Source: Paraburkholderia bryophila
GTDB lineage: Bacteria; Pseudomonadota; Gammaproteobacteria; Burkholderiales; Burkholderiaceae
NCBI RefSeq assembly: GCF_003269035.1
Contig: NZ_QLTK01000019.1
Span: 62,001-126,000, forward strand
DNA length: 64,000 nucleotides
Direction: 5' to 3'
Numbering within the stretch: the stretch's first letter is position 1; every line of letters begins with the position of its first letter. The notes below the pieces were generated by a model. The model saw only the letters and a list, made by a program, of their open reading frames with translations, did no database searches and was not told where the DNA came from. The translations under genes were made by a program, and so were the position numbers. Below, piece after piece: positions 16,914-26,649 of the stretch.

Positions 16914-18358
16914 CATTTCACCGTCGCTTTCGCATGCACGCCCGAGCGATGCGACGGCGCCAGCAAGCGCAGGCCGCTCGCCAGGCTCGCCGCGCCCGCG
17001 AAGAAAGCGCCGGCGCTGAGCGCCAGCGTCGGACCGTGCCGGCCGGCGATACCGAAGCTCAACGCGACCAGCGCCGCGCCCGTGGTCTGGCCGAGCAATC
17101 GGGCGGTCGCGACGATGCCGCTGGCGCCGCCGCTCCGCTCGGGCGGCGCGCTCGCCATCAGCGCCTTCAGATTCGGCGACTGGAAGAAGCCGAAGCCTGC
17201 GCCGCAAATCGCCATCCGGATCCCGATGTCGAGCACATGCGGGTGCACCGGCAACAGCGCCAGCGACGCCATCCCCGCCGACATCACCGCTAGCCCGATC
17301 GCGCCGAGCAGGCCGGGTGGATAGCGATCGGAGAGATTGCCCGCCAGCGGCGCGGCCAATGCAACCACGACCGGCCATGGCGTCATCAGAAAGCCGGTTT
17401 CCACCTGGCTGCGATGCAGCACGTCCTCGAAATAAAACGGCAGCGACACGAACGCGAGCCCTTGCGCGGCGAAGGAACACACGGCGGTCACCGCGGACAG
17501 CGCGAACACCGGCCGCTTGAACAGATCGACCGGAAGCATCGGCGCCGGGTGGCCCGCTTCCCGGCGGATCAGCAGCGCCCCGAATACCAGCGCGACAGCC
17601 GCCGCGCTCAGCACCAGCAGCGTCGACGCGCGCTGCGCCGCCTCGCCGAGCGCGAAGATCAGCGCGGCGAACGTGATCACGTTGAGCAGGGCCGCGACCG
17701 GATCGAACTGGTGCGTGCCGCGCTCGGTGTGCGGCAACGCGGGCCACGCGAAGGCGAGCGCCAGCAGGCCGAGCGGCACGTTGACCGCGAACAGCCACGG
17801 CCACGCGGCGACCGAAAGAATCAGCGACGCCACCGTCGGTCCCACCGCGAACGACACGCCGACGATCAGCGCATTGGTGCCGAGCCCGCGTCCGAGCCGG
17901 TGTGGCGGGTACAGATAGCGGATCAGCGCGGTATTGACGCTCATGATCGCGCTCGCGCCGAGCCCTTGCAGCACGCGCGCGGCGGCGAGCATGGGCAGCG
18001 TCGTCGCCAGCGAGCACGCCAGCGACGCCAGCGTGAACAGCGCAATACCGCCGATATAAATGCGCCGATGCCCGACGATATCGCCGAGCGCCGCGAGCGG
18101 CAGCAAGGTCGCGACCATCGCGAGTTGATAGGCGTTGATGATCCACACGGACGCCGCGGGCGCCGCATGCAGGTCCGCGGCGATCGCGGGCAAGGCGGTG
18201 TTGGCGATCGCGGTATCGAGCGTGGCAAGGGCGACGGCGAGCATGATCGCGGCCATCGCGCGGCGGTTGGCGGCGGACATCGGACCGTCCGCGGGGAACG
18301 GCGGGGCGGTGTTGGCGCTGGGTTTGTCGGACAAGGCGTGGCTCGTCGGGTTGGGCAT
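16913..18358 (-). CDS. MFS transporter, DHA2-type drug exporter
   Basis: A 481-residue inner-membrane protein with about 14 hydrophobic helices, the count of the DHA2 (EmrB/QacA) branch of the major facilitator superfamily. Motif C-like and motif A elements are visible (ATLDTAIANTALPAIAADL near ~45-63; GDIVGHRRIYIGG ~92). It should export a drug or metabolite by proton antiport. The N-terminal ~28 residues are hydrophilic and low-complexity. No HlyD/EmrA-type adaptor or TolC gene adjoins it, so it likely works as a single-membrane exporter. Substrate unknown. Confidence 0.88.
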   Translation of the reverse strand: MPNPTSHALSDKPSANTAPPFPADGPMSAANRRAMAAIMLAVALATLDTAIANTALPAIAADLHAAPAASVWIINAYQLAMVATLLPLAALGDIVGHRRIYIGGIALFTLASLACSLATTLPMLAAARVLQGLGASAIMSVNTALIRYLYPPHRLGRGLGTNALIVGVSFAVGPTVASLILSVAAWPWLFAVNVPLGLLALAFAWPALPHTERGTHQFDPVAALLNVITFAALIFALGEAAQRASTLLVLSAAAVALVFGALLIRREAGHPAPMLPVDLFKRPVFALSAVTAVCSFAAQGLAFVSLPFYFEDVLHRSQVETGFLMTPWPVVVALAAPLAGNLSDRYPPGLLGAIGLAVMSAGMASLALLPVHPHVLDIGIRMAICGAGFGFFQSPNLKALMASAPPERSGGASGIVATARLLGQTTGAALVALSFGIAGRHGPTLALSAGAFFAGAASLASGLRLLAPSHRSGVHAKATVK

Positions 18359-19011
18359 ACGGCTCGCGTCCGCGCATTGAAACGCGTGGCGTGCGAGCGG
18401 CAGGATTGCGTGTGATGAGGATGCGCGTGGCTTGAGTCCAGCAGTCGAAGCGGTGCGCGCGGCGAATGGCGCAATTGTTACAGAGACGTTGAAATCGTGC
18501 TGGGAGTCAGGCGGAGCGGGCGCTGTGAATTGGGGCTATAAGGCAACTAACTGTCAATGCCGCACGGCGTCCTCGAACGGGTCGGGGCTCACGTTGTCAG
18601 ACGTCTTTGCGGTCCATCCGGCCGGCAGACGAGGTGGTCCGATTCGATCACGCATCCGCGTTGCCGGTCGATTCATCGGCCCGTCACGCGTCGAAAAAAT
18701 AATGGCGCTGTGTGCCCGGCTGAAGGCGTTGCCCGTGCGTGTTTTATCGCGCCAACGTTTGCCTGTTTTGCGGGCCGATGCACGCGCGCAGTGCCGTGCT
18801 CGCGGGGTTTGCACCGCGCACGTGCGAAAAATCCGTGTGGCGGCGCGTGGCGGCGGGCATGGCATGTGCGTCATCAACCGCTCGCGCTCGCCGGTGTCCG
18901 GTGGCCGTAAAATGTCCTACTCTGTTTCTTAACCCGCCTGACCGGCACGCGCCTCCCGTCCGTCACCTGTGCGGTTCGCGCCTGTCGCGTCGCTTTTAAC
19001 CGGAGGCTTCG
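18359..19011. other. Long intergenic region upstream of glgP
   Basis: About 650 bases between the divergent MFS and glgP genes. Several short frames are open on both strands, but their translations are Arg-, Ala- and Pro-rich shadow sequences and none has a ribosome site. It probably holds promoters for both neighbours. I see no clear operator or RNA structure. Confidence 0.4.
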
Positions 19012-21465
19012 ATGACAGCCGTCGATCTGGAATTCGACCAGCTCAACAGTACCGTCGACGCGCTACGGCGCTCAATTTCCAATCGCATGATGTACGGCGT
19101 CGGCAAGGACGCCGTCACCGCGCATCCGCACGACTGGCTGCACGCCGCCGCGCTCGCGGTGCGTGACCGGCTGGTCGCGCGCTGGATGAAGACCACGCGC
19201 CTGCAGTACGAACAGGACGTGAAACGCGTCTACTACCTGTCGATGGAGTTCCTGATCGGCCGGACGTTTACGAACGCATTGCTGGCGCTCGGCATCCACG
19301 ATCAGATGAAGGAGGCGTTGGCGAGCCTCGGCGTCGATATGGAGATGCTGATCAATATCGAGCCCGACGCCGCGCTCGGCAACGGCGGCCTCGGCCGGCT
19401 GGCGGCCTGCTTTCTCGATTCGATGGCGACGCTCGGCATTCCGGGTTTCGGCTACGGCATCCGCTACGAGTACGGCATGTTCCGTCAGGAGATCGTCGAC
19501 GGCGAGCAGGTCGAAGCGCCGGACTACTGGCTGCGTGCGGGCAATCCGTGGGAGTTTCCGCGGCCCGAGATCAAGTATATGGTGCACTTCGGCGGCCGCA
19601 CGGTGCAGCGTGGCGAGCACGTCGAATGGATCGACACCGAACATGTGAACGCGACCGCGTACGACACCGTTATTCCAGGCTATGCGACCGACGCGACCAA
19701 CACGCTGCGTCTCTGGTCCGCGCGCGCCACCGAGGAACTCGATCTCGGCGCCTTCAATCGCGGCGACTATCGCAACGCGGTCGACACCAAGAACATGTCG
19801 GAGAACGTCTCGCGGCTGCTGTATCCCGACGACTCGACACCGGCCGGCCGCGAACTGCGGTTGCGCCAGGAATACTTCTTCGTCTCGGCGACCATGCAGG
19901 ATCTGATTCGCCGCTATCAGCGCACGCACAGCACGTTCGGCCGTTTCTCCGAGAAGGTGGCGGTGCATCTGAACGACACGCACCCCGTGCTGGCGATTCC
20001 CGAATTGATGCGCCTGCTGGTGGATATTCACCACGTGCCTTGGGACAAGGCCTGGACGCACGTCACGAAAATTTTCTCGTACACCAATCACACGTTGATG
20101 CCCGAAGCGCTCGAAACGTGGGACGTCGAAATGCTCGCGCGCCTGTTGCCGCGGCATCTCGAGATCATCTTCGAGATCAACGCGCAGTTTCTCAAGCACG
20201 TCAGCGAGCAGTCCGGTCATGACGGCGAGATGATCCGCCGCATTTCGCTGGTCGATGAATATGGCCAGCGGCGCGTGCGCATGGCGTATCTGGCGATCGT
20301 CGCGAGTCATAAGGTGAACGGTGTGTCGAAGCTGCACTCGCAACTGATGACACGCGATATCTTCGCCGACTTCGCGCGCGTCTATCCCGATCGCTTTACC
20401 AACGTGACCAACGGCATTACGCCGCGGCGCTGGCTCGCGCAGGCGAGTCCGTCGCTGTCGTCGCTGATCGATCAGCAGATCGGCAAGCATTGGCGTAGCA
20501 ATCTGTTCGAACTCGAACAGCTACGCAATCTGCGCACGGACAGCGGCTTTGTCGAGGCTTTCCGCGAAGCGAAGCGGCAGAACAAAATCCGTCTCGTGCA
20601 GCGGCTCGCGCACCACACCAGGCTGCATTTCGATCCGGACGCGCTGTTCGATCTGCAAGTCAAACGCATTCACGAATACAAGCGGCAATTGCTGAACGTG
20701 CTGCATGTGATCGTGCGCTACAACCAGATTCGCGCGAATCCCGAGCGTGACTGGGTGCCGCGCGTGGTGCTGTTCGCGGGCAAGGCCGCGTCCGCGTACC
20801 GGATGGCGAAGACGATCATCAAACTGATCGGCGACGTAAGCGAGAAGGTGAATCACGATCCGCTGATCGGCGATCGCCTGAAGGTGGTGTTCGTGCCGAA
20901 CTACGGCGTGAGCGTGGCCGAGCTGATCATTCCGGCGGCCGATCTGTCCGAGCAGATTTCGATGGCGGGCACCGAAGCGTCGGGCACGGGCAACATGAAG
21001 CTCGCGCTCAACGGCGCGTTGACGATCGGCACGATGGACGGCGCCAACATCGAAATTTGCGACGCCGTGGGTCGCGAGAATATCTTCATCTTCGGCCATA
21101 CCGCCGACGAAGTGGACAGCCTGCGCGCGTCCGGCTACCGGCCGCGGCAGATCTACGAGGAGAACGCCGAATTGCGCATGGCGCTCGATCAGATCCGCAC
21201 AGGCTTCTTCTCGCCGGACGATCCGCTGCGCTTCTCGGATATCTTCCACACGCTGGTGGATTGGGGCGATCACTACATGGTGCTGGCCGATTTCGCCGCG
21301 TTCGCGAAGGCCCAGGACGAGGTGGACGCGCGTTTCGTCGACAAGCGCGCGTGGGCGGAGAGCGCGATCGAGAATGTCGCGGGGATGGGGCAGTTTTCGT
21401 CGGACCGCACGATCGGCGAATATGCCCGCAATATCTGGCATGTGAATCCGCTGGATATAGAGTGA
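19012..21465 (+). CDS. glgP: Glycogen/alpha-glucan phosphorylase
   Basis: An 817-residue PLP-dependent glycosyltransferase (GT35) that releases glucose 1-phosphate from glycogen. Full length for the bacterial enzyme. Seen: ALGNGGLGRLAACFLDS near ~122, VHLNDTHP, VTNGITPRRW, and the PLP-binding Lys663 in TGNMKLALNGA. The start follows ACCGGAGGCTTCG. No other glg genes are adjacent, so glycogen synthesis genes must lie elsewhere. An isolated glgP suggests independent control of glycogen breakdown. Confidence 0.96.
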   Translation: MTAVDLEFDQLNSTVDALRRSISNRMMYGVGKDAVTAHPHDWLHAAALAVRDRLVARWMKTTRLQYEQDVKRVYYLSMEFLIGRTFTNALLALGIHDQMKEALASLGVDMEMLINIEPDAALGNGGLGRLAACFLDSMATLGIPGFGYGIRYEYGMFRQEIVDGEQVEAPDYWLRAGNPWEFPRPEIKYMVHFGGRTVQRGEHVEWIDTEHVNATAYDTVIPGYATDATNTLRLWSARATEELDLGAFNRGDYRNAVDTKNMSENVSRLLYPDDSTPAGRELRLRQEYFFVSATMQDLIRRYQRTHSTFGRFSEKVAVHLNDTHPVLAIPELMRLLVDIHHVPWDKAWTHVTKIFSYTNHTLMPEALETWDVEMLARLLPRHLEIIFEINAQFLKHVSEQSGHDGEMIRRISLVDEYGQRRVRMAYLAIVASHKVNGVSKLHSQLMTRDIFADFARVYPDRFTNVTNGITPRRWLAQASPSLSSLIDQQIGKHWRSNLFELEQLRNLRTDSGFVEAFREAKRQNKIRLVQRLAHHTRLHFDPDALFDLQVKRIHEYKRQLLNVLHVIVRYNQIRANPERDWVPRVVLFAGKAASAYRMAKTIIKLIGDVSEKVNHDPLIGDRLKVVFVPNYGVSVAELIIPAADLSEQISMAGTEASGTGNMKLALNGALTIGTMDGANIEICDAVGRENIFIFGHTADEVDSLRASGYRPRQIYEENAELRMALDQIRTGFFSPDDPLRFSDIFHTLVDWGDHYMVLADFAAFAKAQDEVDARFVDKRAWAESAIENVAGMGQFSSDRTIGEYARNIWHVNPLDIE

Positions 21466-21592
21466 GGGCGGGGCGATACGGTCATTGTTGGCTTGACCAT
21501 GCCGCTTACAGGCTATAGTTAGTATCACAAATGGGTTGCGACTACGCGGCCGGCGCTAGGCTCCAGGGACTACCTTGGGGCCTTTCGCTTTT

Positions 21593-22108
21593 CTAGGGGA
21601 AGATTTTTAGCCCGTTGCCTGACACGGCGCCGAATGCCCCGGTAAAGAATTTCTTCTCCAGGATGCTGTAAGCACGATTGGCTTGTCGGGGACGAAGCAC
21701 CGAGAGACCGATCGGGCGTGCCATTAAATCGCAGAGCTGCAGTCCTTCGGAGTTGGCCTTCTTGTCGCACATCACGATGTCGAATTCGTACTGGGCAGCT
21801 GAGCGGTTGTCGCCAGCGCAGACGCGGCGGAATGCGAGCTCCAGATCTTTATCCTCTTTCGCGCCACGTGCCTCGCACACCCCATGCGTCAGCGTCTCAT
21901 GCTGCGTATGAAGTCGAAGAAAGTGCCGCACGCGCTCCAACCCGTATTGAATTCCTATGTGATACGGGTTGTAGGGATGGGCGTACCTATCGCGAAGCTT
22001 TCTTTTGTCGATGACGACAGCGATCACCGTGAGCGGCAGTTCATCGATCAGCGCAGTCAGGCTGTGATCGCCGCTTTCGTCGACGAAAACGATGTAGTCG
22101 CTATGCAT
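21593..22108 (-). pseudogene. DUF3800 protein with internal deletion
   Basis: The 171-residue frame starts MHSDYIVFVDESGDHSL, exactly the N-terminus of DUF3800 proteins (RNase H-like fold with acidic residues). In the family as I know it, about 60-90 residues follow (the PVFVLAF strand, the HEHEIR helix) before the segment equivalent to LTVIAVVIDKR. Here the two blocks are joined directly near residue 18 (base ~22057). The rest, including NSEGLQLCDLMARPIGLSVLRP, is intact. The frame is open, so it is an in-frame deletion that removes the fold's core; loss of function is inferred. It sits alone in a less GC-rich patch. Confidence 0.6.
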
Positions 22109-22151
22109 CAAGTGATTCGCGGACTATCAGGATCGGTGCCGCCCGGCGCGG

Positions 22152-23282
22152 CTATTGCGTCAGACTTTCGCTGGCGCTGTCCGCGCGCAAGCCCAGCTCG
22201 CCACGCGGAAAATCGAACAGCACGTCCAGCTTCTGCATGCCCATCAGGCCGATCACGATGCGATTGGCGTCCGGTTTCGCCTTGACGATCGTGACTTGCG
22301 CGTCTTCGTAGCGATGCACCCACTTACCCGAGCCGACCGCCGCGTCGTAGTTGCCGCGTTTGAGCACCTTGCCGACGTCGTCGTCGCCGGTCCAGTCCGG
22401 GGCCTTGTCCGTCTCGATGCGAATCATGTCGGTGCTGGCCGTGGCGAACACCAGCGGCGCGCAAAACGTCATCTTGTCGCCGACGTTGACGCAGCCTCGC
22501 GGCCACTGCGCGGTGCCATTCGGCGAGATGACCATCGGCAGCATCGTGTAGTCCTTCGTGAGCGCATTCGACGGACTCAGCAGCAGGTAAGGTTTCGCGA
22601 AGTTCGCATGCACCAGATACCGTTGACCGACGTTGCCGCCCAACGCCCGCAACGGTTGCGTGCAGCAGCTGTCGTCCGGCTGCGCCGCGCCGATGCCGAA
22701 CAGGCCCGAGAATGCCCAGCCGAACTCGGCCGTATAGCCGTCCAGTGCCACGCAGTGCCGTGAAATGGCCTGGCAGTTCACCTGCTCGACCGCTTGCGCG
22801 GTGACTTGCGCCGTCTTGAGACCGGCCACGCTTATCGGTACCGTCACCGCCGCGCCGGAGATCTGCGCGCCGTTCGCCAGCGGCAGCGAACTCAGCGGGC
22901 CGGCGTTCGGATAGTCGGTGTCGGGCAGCGCCGATTTCAGCACGCGCACGCCTTGTGTGCCGGTGTCGAGCGCGACGTACAACGGCTTGCCGTCGAGCTG
23001 GACCGGCAGGCCGAGACGCGCGTGATCCTCGTCGGCGCGCTCGACGTGCAGCGGGATCAGCAGACCGTCGGCGCCGCCATTGATCAGCGTGGCCGTGGAG
23101 GCGGGCGGCGTGGGTGTGGGGAAGGTGGTGGAGCAACCGCTCAGGGTGGCGAACGTGGCGGTAGCGAGCAGCGCCGCTACGGCACGGTGGCGCGCGTAGG
23201 CGCGCCGTTCAGTGCAAAGGGGACGGCGGCCACGCAGGAGAGAGGAGGGGCACGACAGCGACGACAAAAACGACAGGAACAT
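22152..23282 (-). CDS. Lipoprotein with retropepsin-like domain (DUF3443-related)
   Basis: A 376-residue protein. A hydrophobic segment ends in the lipobox LSGC (Cys50), after an unusually long N-terminal part, so the true start may be further in than ATG 23282. The domain then shows KPLYVALDTGTQGVRVLKSAL: Asp106-Thr-Gly is the active-site triad of retroviral-type aspartic proteases, and the pattern resembles the DUF3443 lipoproteins of Burkholderia. Four to six Cys residues (CQAISRHC, CCTQP) may form disulfides. A second strand set, IVIGLMGMQKLDVLFDFPRGEL, resembles the closing half of such a barrel. Protease activity is not shown. Confidence 0.7.
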   Translation of the reverse strand: MFLSFLSSLSCPSSLLRGRRPLCTERRAYARHRAVAALLATATFATLSGCSTTFPTPTPPASTATLINGGADGLLIPLHVERADEDHARLGLPVQLDGKPLYVALDTGTQGVRVLKSALPDTDYPNAGPLSSLPLANGAQISGAAVTVPISVAGLKTAQVTAQAVEQVNCQAISRHCVALDGYTAEFGWAFSGLFGIGAAQPDDSCCTQPLRALGGNVGQRYLVHANFAKPYLLLSPSNALTKDYTMLPMVISPNGTAQWPRGCVNVGDKMTFCAPLVFATASTDMIRIETDKAPDWTGDDDVGKVLKRGNYDAAVGSGKWVHRYEDAQVTIVKAKPDANRIVIGLMGMQKLDVLFDFPRGELGLRADSASESLTQ

Positions 23283-23638
23283 AGATCACGCTTTGCAAAG
23301 AGGCGAGTCCCTGGCGAAGGCAATGCATCGTGAGCTGCGATGTGATCGGCACGCGCGGCACACGGAGCACAAGCAGCAACTTTCGCTGGCTTGCCGCGGC
23401 GCGAGGAAACCGGGAAGCTCGCGGGCCTGCGGGCGGGAACACGCGTTGACAGGAGCGGCGACTCTACATGGCCGCTCAGGTGTACTTGCAAAGATGTGTC
23501 AAGGTGCGGCGAGTGGCGACGTCACCGCGCCGCATGGGGATGCAGGCTGGCGTCGATAGCGGCTCGGGCGTTGCCGATGGCGACGCCTGCCCGCATCAAA
23601 AGCCGCTGCCAGGCGGGCCTTTCCGACGCGCTTCTACA
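23283..23638. other. Intergenic region without recognisable gene
   Basis: About 350 bases between two leftward genes. The short frames are shadows. I compared the minus strand with common riboswitches (cobalamin, glycine) and saw no convincing core. It probably carries the promoter of the lipoprotein gene. Confidence 0.35.
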
Positions 23639-23974
23639 TCAATAATCGCGCGGACGCCGGATCACCGTGGCCTGCGCGCGACCTAGCGTCGCGCGGTCGA
23701 GTACGGCGGTCAACAGGCCGATCACGTCGTCGAGCGTGCGCGAGGTGACTTCGACGCGAAAGGTCACGCGTTCGTGTTGCTGGTCGACGGTGACGACGTA
23801 AAGGCGCAGATCGTCGCCGAGCGACGCATGCAGCGCGCGCCGTCCTTGCGCCGACGAGGTGCCGGGCACGGTGACGTCGATAATGACGAGTGGGACGACG
23901 TGATGGGTGCGGCGGTGGATCGTGCGCGGCGCGCGCGGAATGGAGAGGTTGGACGTGGCGACGGAGGTGTGCAT
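23639..23974 (-). CDS. Hypothetical protein with ACT-like alpha-beta pattern
   Basis: A 111-residue protein. After a basic N-terminal part (RAPRTIHRRTHH) come strands VVPLVIIDVTV and LRLYVVTVDQQHERVTFRVEV and a helix LDDVIGLLTAVLDRA, a beta-alpha-beta order like small ferredoxin-fold or ACT domains. I do not recognise the family. Neither ATG 23974 nor a GTG at 24025 has a clear Shine-Dalgarno; 23974 is chosen because the upstream extension is Arg-rich and shadow-like. The product is uncertain but the core looks protein-like. Confidence 0.5.
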   Translation of the reverse strand: MHTSVATSNLSIPRAPRTIHRRTHHVVPLVIIDVTVPGTSSAQGRRALHASLGDDLRLYVVTVDQQHERVTFRVEVTSRTLDDVIGLLTAVLDRATLGRAQATVIRRPRDY

Positions 23975-24199
23975 CGTGGTTGCGCCGATTCGGCGAGGCG
24001 GCGCGCGTTGTTGATACCTGCCCACTCTATCGGCGCGTGTCTTAAGGACGCGCTAAAGCTGGCGTGCGGCGAATCAAAATCGTGTTAACGATGTCGTGCC
24101 GTCGTGGCATGCTTGAACGTCAAGTGGTGAACTCGCGCCGATGTCTCGACGCCTTCGAAACACCGCCCACAAACGCACGCGACGCACAGCGCCACCTAC

Positions 24200-24589
24200 T
24201 CAACCCTTCGGCGCCGCCGCCGAGGCCTTCGCTTCATCCACGGCCGCGCCGACGCGCTCCACGAACTCGCGGTCGACGCTCATGAGCGCCTCGCGCTCGC
24301 CGGTCGCCGTCTGCACCATCAGGCGATGGGTGACGTCCTGGGTCGCCCAGGTGAGCCAGCCCACCACCGCGAGCATCGTGCCGCACACCATGCCGACCGG
24401 TGAGCGCAGTATCGCGCCGACTACGGCGCTCGCCACGCCGACGAGCGAGATCGTCAGCGGCAAGACTTTGTTCTTCGGCACGGTGACGACCTGCACGCCG
24501 ACGATATCGCGCAACGGAAAGACCTGGCCGGCGGAAGAGAGCGCGTTACGCGTGACCGACACGCCACGATCGTTGAAAGGAGTTTCCAT
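24200..24589 (-). CDS. DUF6232 family membrane protein
   Basis: A 129-residue protein. METPFNDRGVSVTRNALSSAGQ and FPLRDIVGVQV are the N-terminal beta-rich part; two membrane helices follow (LPLTISLVGVASAVVGAIL ~47-66 and SPVGMVCGTMLAVVGWLTWA), and the tail VQTATGEREALMSVDREFVERV is cytoplasmic and PH-domain-like. This matches DUF6232, of unknown function. The ATG at 24589 is preferred over an Arg-rich extension to 24688. It stands alone between the unknown gene and the GNAT gene. Confidence 0.75.
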   Translation of the reverse strand: METPFNDRGVSVTRNALSSAGQVFPLRDIVGVQVVTVPKNKVLPLTISLVGVASAVVGAILRSPVGMVCGTMLAVVGWLTWATQDVTHRLMVQTATGEREALMSVDREFVERVGAAVDEAKASAAAPKG

Positions 24590-24765
24590 CGAGTCGAATG
24601 CAAGGGATCGCAAAGGGCGCAGCGTACCAGATGCGGCCTGCTCGCGGTAAGTGGCGGCGCGGCGCCGCGGCCCGGCGCGTCGCGGCAAGCTGCCCTACAT
24701 CAACGATTGCCCGGAAATCATGGTTCGCAGCAACCGTCGACGTTCGCGAGCGAACCCACGCGCTG

Positions 24766-25488
24766 CTATCCGACGGTAGCGCCCGCCTCGGCACGTCCGA
24801 GCCGCGACAACACGAGCGTGTCGCACACCTCGAAACCAAGCCGCTCATACAGAGCGATCGCGGCATGGTTTTCTCCGAACACGTGCAGAAACGGCGTCTC
24901 TTCACGCCGCTCGATTTCTCCGCGCAAGACCTGTATGAGCCGGCCGGCCAGTCCTTTACCACGCCAGTTTTCGTCGACGCAAACCGCGCTGATCTCGACA
25001 TATCCGTCGATGCGCATGCGCTCACCAGCCATCGCAATCAGACGTCCGCCATCGCGCATGCCGATGTAGTTACCCATCTCGGGCGTGCGCTTGCCGAACG
25101 GGCCGGGCCTGGTCTTCTGGACCAGATCGAGCATCTCGTCCGTATCCGCCACGCCGAGGCGGATCACGTCAGGGGCGCCCGCGCTGCCGCCGGCGGCTTC
25201 GGGAGTGCGCGTCGCGATCATGCGATGGAGCAGGCCGATACGCGTTGCTTGCAGCGCGTCGATGGGACGCAGTTCTTCCTGAGAGAGCAACGCGACCGTT
25301 TCGTCGGGTTGCAGCAGCGCGTGAAGCGCCCGATAGGCGGCGGGTGTCTCGTCGGCCAGCGCGGCGAATGGCGCGACGTCGACGAGGTATCGGCGGGCAA
25401 GAGCGTCGCCCTGGCCGAGATGCGCCTGGCGGGTGGTGAGCGCGGTCCAGATCACGCGCTCGAGGGTAGCTTGAGTTGAACCACTCAT
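24766..25488 (-). CDS. GNAT family N-acetyltransferase
   Basis: A 240-residue acyltransferase. The N-terminal half (~1-100) is a divergent domain; the C-terminal half has the FR47-type GNAT core, with the strand YVEISAVCVDENWRGKGLAGRLI containing the acetyl-CoA pyrophosphate loop (R-G-K-G-L-A) and NHAAIALYERLGFEVCDTL at the end. It transfers an acetyl group to an unknown amine. AAGGAAACCGT precedes the ATG. It is transcribed leftward and probably alone. Confidence 0.87.
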   Translation of the reverse strand: MSGSTQATLERVIWTALTTRQAHLGQGDALARRYLVDVAPFAALADETPAAYRALHALLQPDETVALLSQEELRPIDALQATRIGLLHRMIATRTPEAAGGSAGAPDVIRLGVADTDEMLDLVQKTRPGPFGKRTPEMGNYIGMRDGGRLIAMAGERMRIDGYVEISAVCVDENWRGKGLAGRLIQVLRGEIERREETPFLHVFGENHAAIALYERLGFEVCDTLVLSRLGRAEAGATVG

Positions 25489-25549
25489 ACGGTTTCCTTG
25501 TTGTCCTGAGGCTAGCGGCCTGATTGATGGCTGGCGTGAAACCCGACGC

Positions 25550-26479
25550 TCAGCGCGGCGCGTGTCGACGGCACACCGTCAGCACGATTTGCCGCAGCCA
25601 GCGATGAACCGGATCGACTTCGAGCCGAGGATGCCACATCTGCGACACGGTGATCTTCCCGGTCGCCACGGGGAGTTCGAAGGCGTGGATCGCGGCCCCT
25701 GCAAGGTGTCCTTGTGGGTCCGTCCGATCGCCGAGAAAGGACGCGGGCACGAGTGCCACCAGATCCGAACGTCGAGCCACCGCGCGCGCCGCGGCAAAGC
25801 TCGGCACCACGGCCACGATGCTTCGTTCGAGACCTAGCGCGGCCAACGCTTCGTCGACCGGTCCACGGGTTTGTCCGTGCCGCGACGCGACGACATGGCC
25901 GAACGCGATGTAACGTTGCGCAGTCACCGCGCCGTCCCGTTGCAGCGGATGGCCTTCTCTCACGACACCGACGAAACGATCGCGGAATAACGCCTGAAGG
26001 CGCACTTCAGGGCCCATTTCGCCCAATACGCCGATTTCGAGATCAGCCGAACCGTCTCGCAGATGCATCGCGCTTTTCTCGGGTTTGGGCGCAAAGCGCA
26101 AACAGACCCGCGGCGCGACCGCCGTGACCGCGGCAATCAGCGGCGAGCCGAAAACTTCGACAAAACCGTCGTTGGCGCGCAGGGTGAAAGTTCGCTGCAA
26201 GGTCGAGAAATCGGTTTGTGCCGTGGACGGACGAAGCACGGCACGCGCTTCATGCGCCGCGTTTTGGGTGCGCTCGCGGATCGTTTCGGCGTAGGGCGTC
26301 AGCACCATATGGCGGCCCGCGCGAACCAGCAAGGGGTCGCCGGTTGCGGCGCGCAGCCGGGCCAGCGTTCTGCTCATGGCGGAAGCGCTTAGTGCCAATC
26401 GACGCGCAGCGCCCGCCACGCTTGCCTCGGCAAGCAGCGAATCGAGCGCGATCAGCAGATTCAGGTCGGGTTCGGCCAT
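25550..26479 (-). CDS. LysR family transcriptional regulator
   Basis: A 309-residue regulator: an N-terminal winged helix-turn-helix (DLNLLIALDSLLAEASVAGAARRLALSASAMSRTLARLR, ~4-42) and a periplasmic-binding-like effector domain (~90-300). The start is MAEPDLN at 26479 after AGGATCCGCC. It is divergent from an SDR gene 170 bp away, and LysR proteins usually control their divergent neighbour, so this SDR is the likely target. The effector cannot be deduced. Confidence 0.9.
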   Translation of the reverse strand: MAEPDLNLLIALDSLLAEASVAGAARRLALSASAMSRTLARLRAATGDPLLVRAGRHMVLTPYAETIRERTQNAAHEARAVLRPSTAQTDFSTLQRTFTLRANDGFVEVFGSPLIAAVTAVAPRVCLRFAPKPEKSAMHLRDGSADLEIGVLGEMGPEVRLQALFRDRFVGVVREGHPLQRDGAVTAQRYIAFGHVVASRHGQTRGPVDEALAALGLERSIVAVVPSFAAARAVARRSDLVALVPASFLGDRTDPQGHLAGAAIHAFELPVATGKITVSQMWHPRLEVDPVHRWLRQIVLTVCRRHAPR

Positions 26480-26649
26480 GGCGGATCCTACCATTTGCCG
26501 ATGAGATAGCGCGTCTGGTGCAGGTTATGAGTGCGGCCGCTGCGCCTTCCGCCATGTCCCGGCCAACCCTATATTGAATGCACCGGCTCGCTATCGGCGA
26601 GTCCTCGTCCGATCTATCCGGACCTGCGTCATGCAAAGGGATCGCTCAC

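Noticed and set aside
18432-18932. Possible small genes before glgP
   Set aside because: No ribosome sites, and the translations in several frames look random.
23283-23638. Riboswitch candidate before the retropepsin-like lipoprotein
   Set aside because: The leader was compared with cobalamin and glycine riboswitch cores from memory; no matching core was found.
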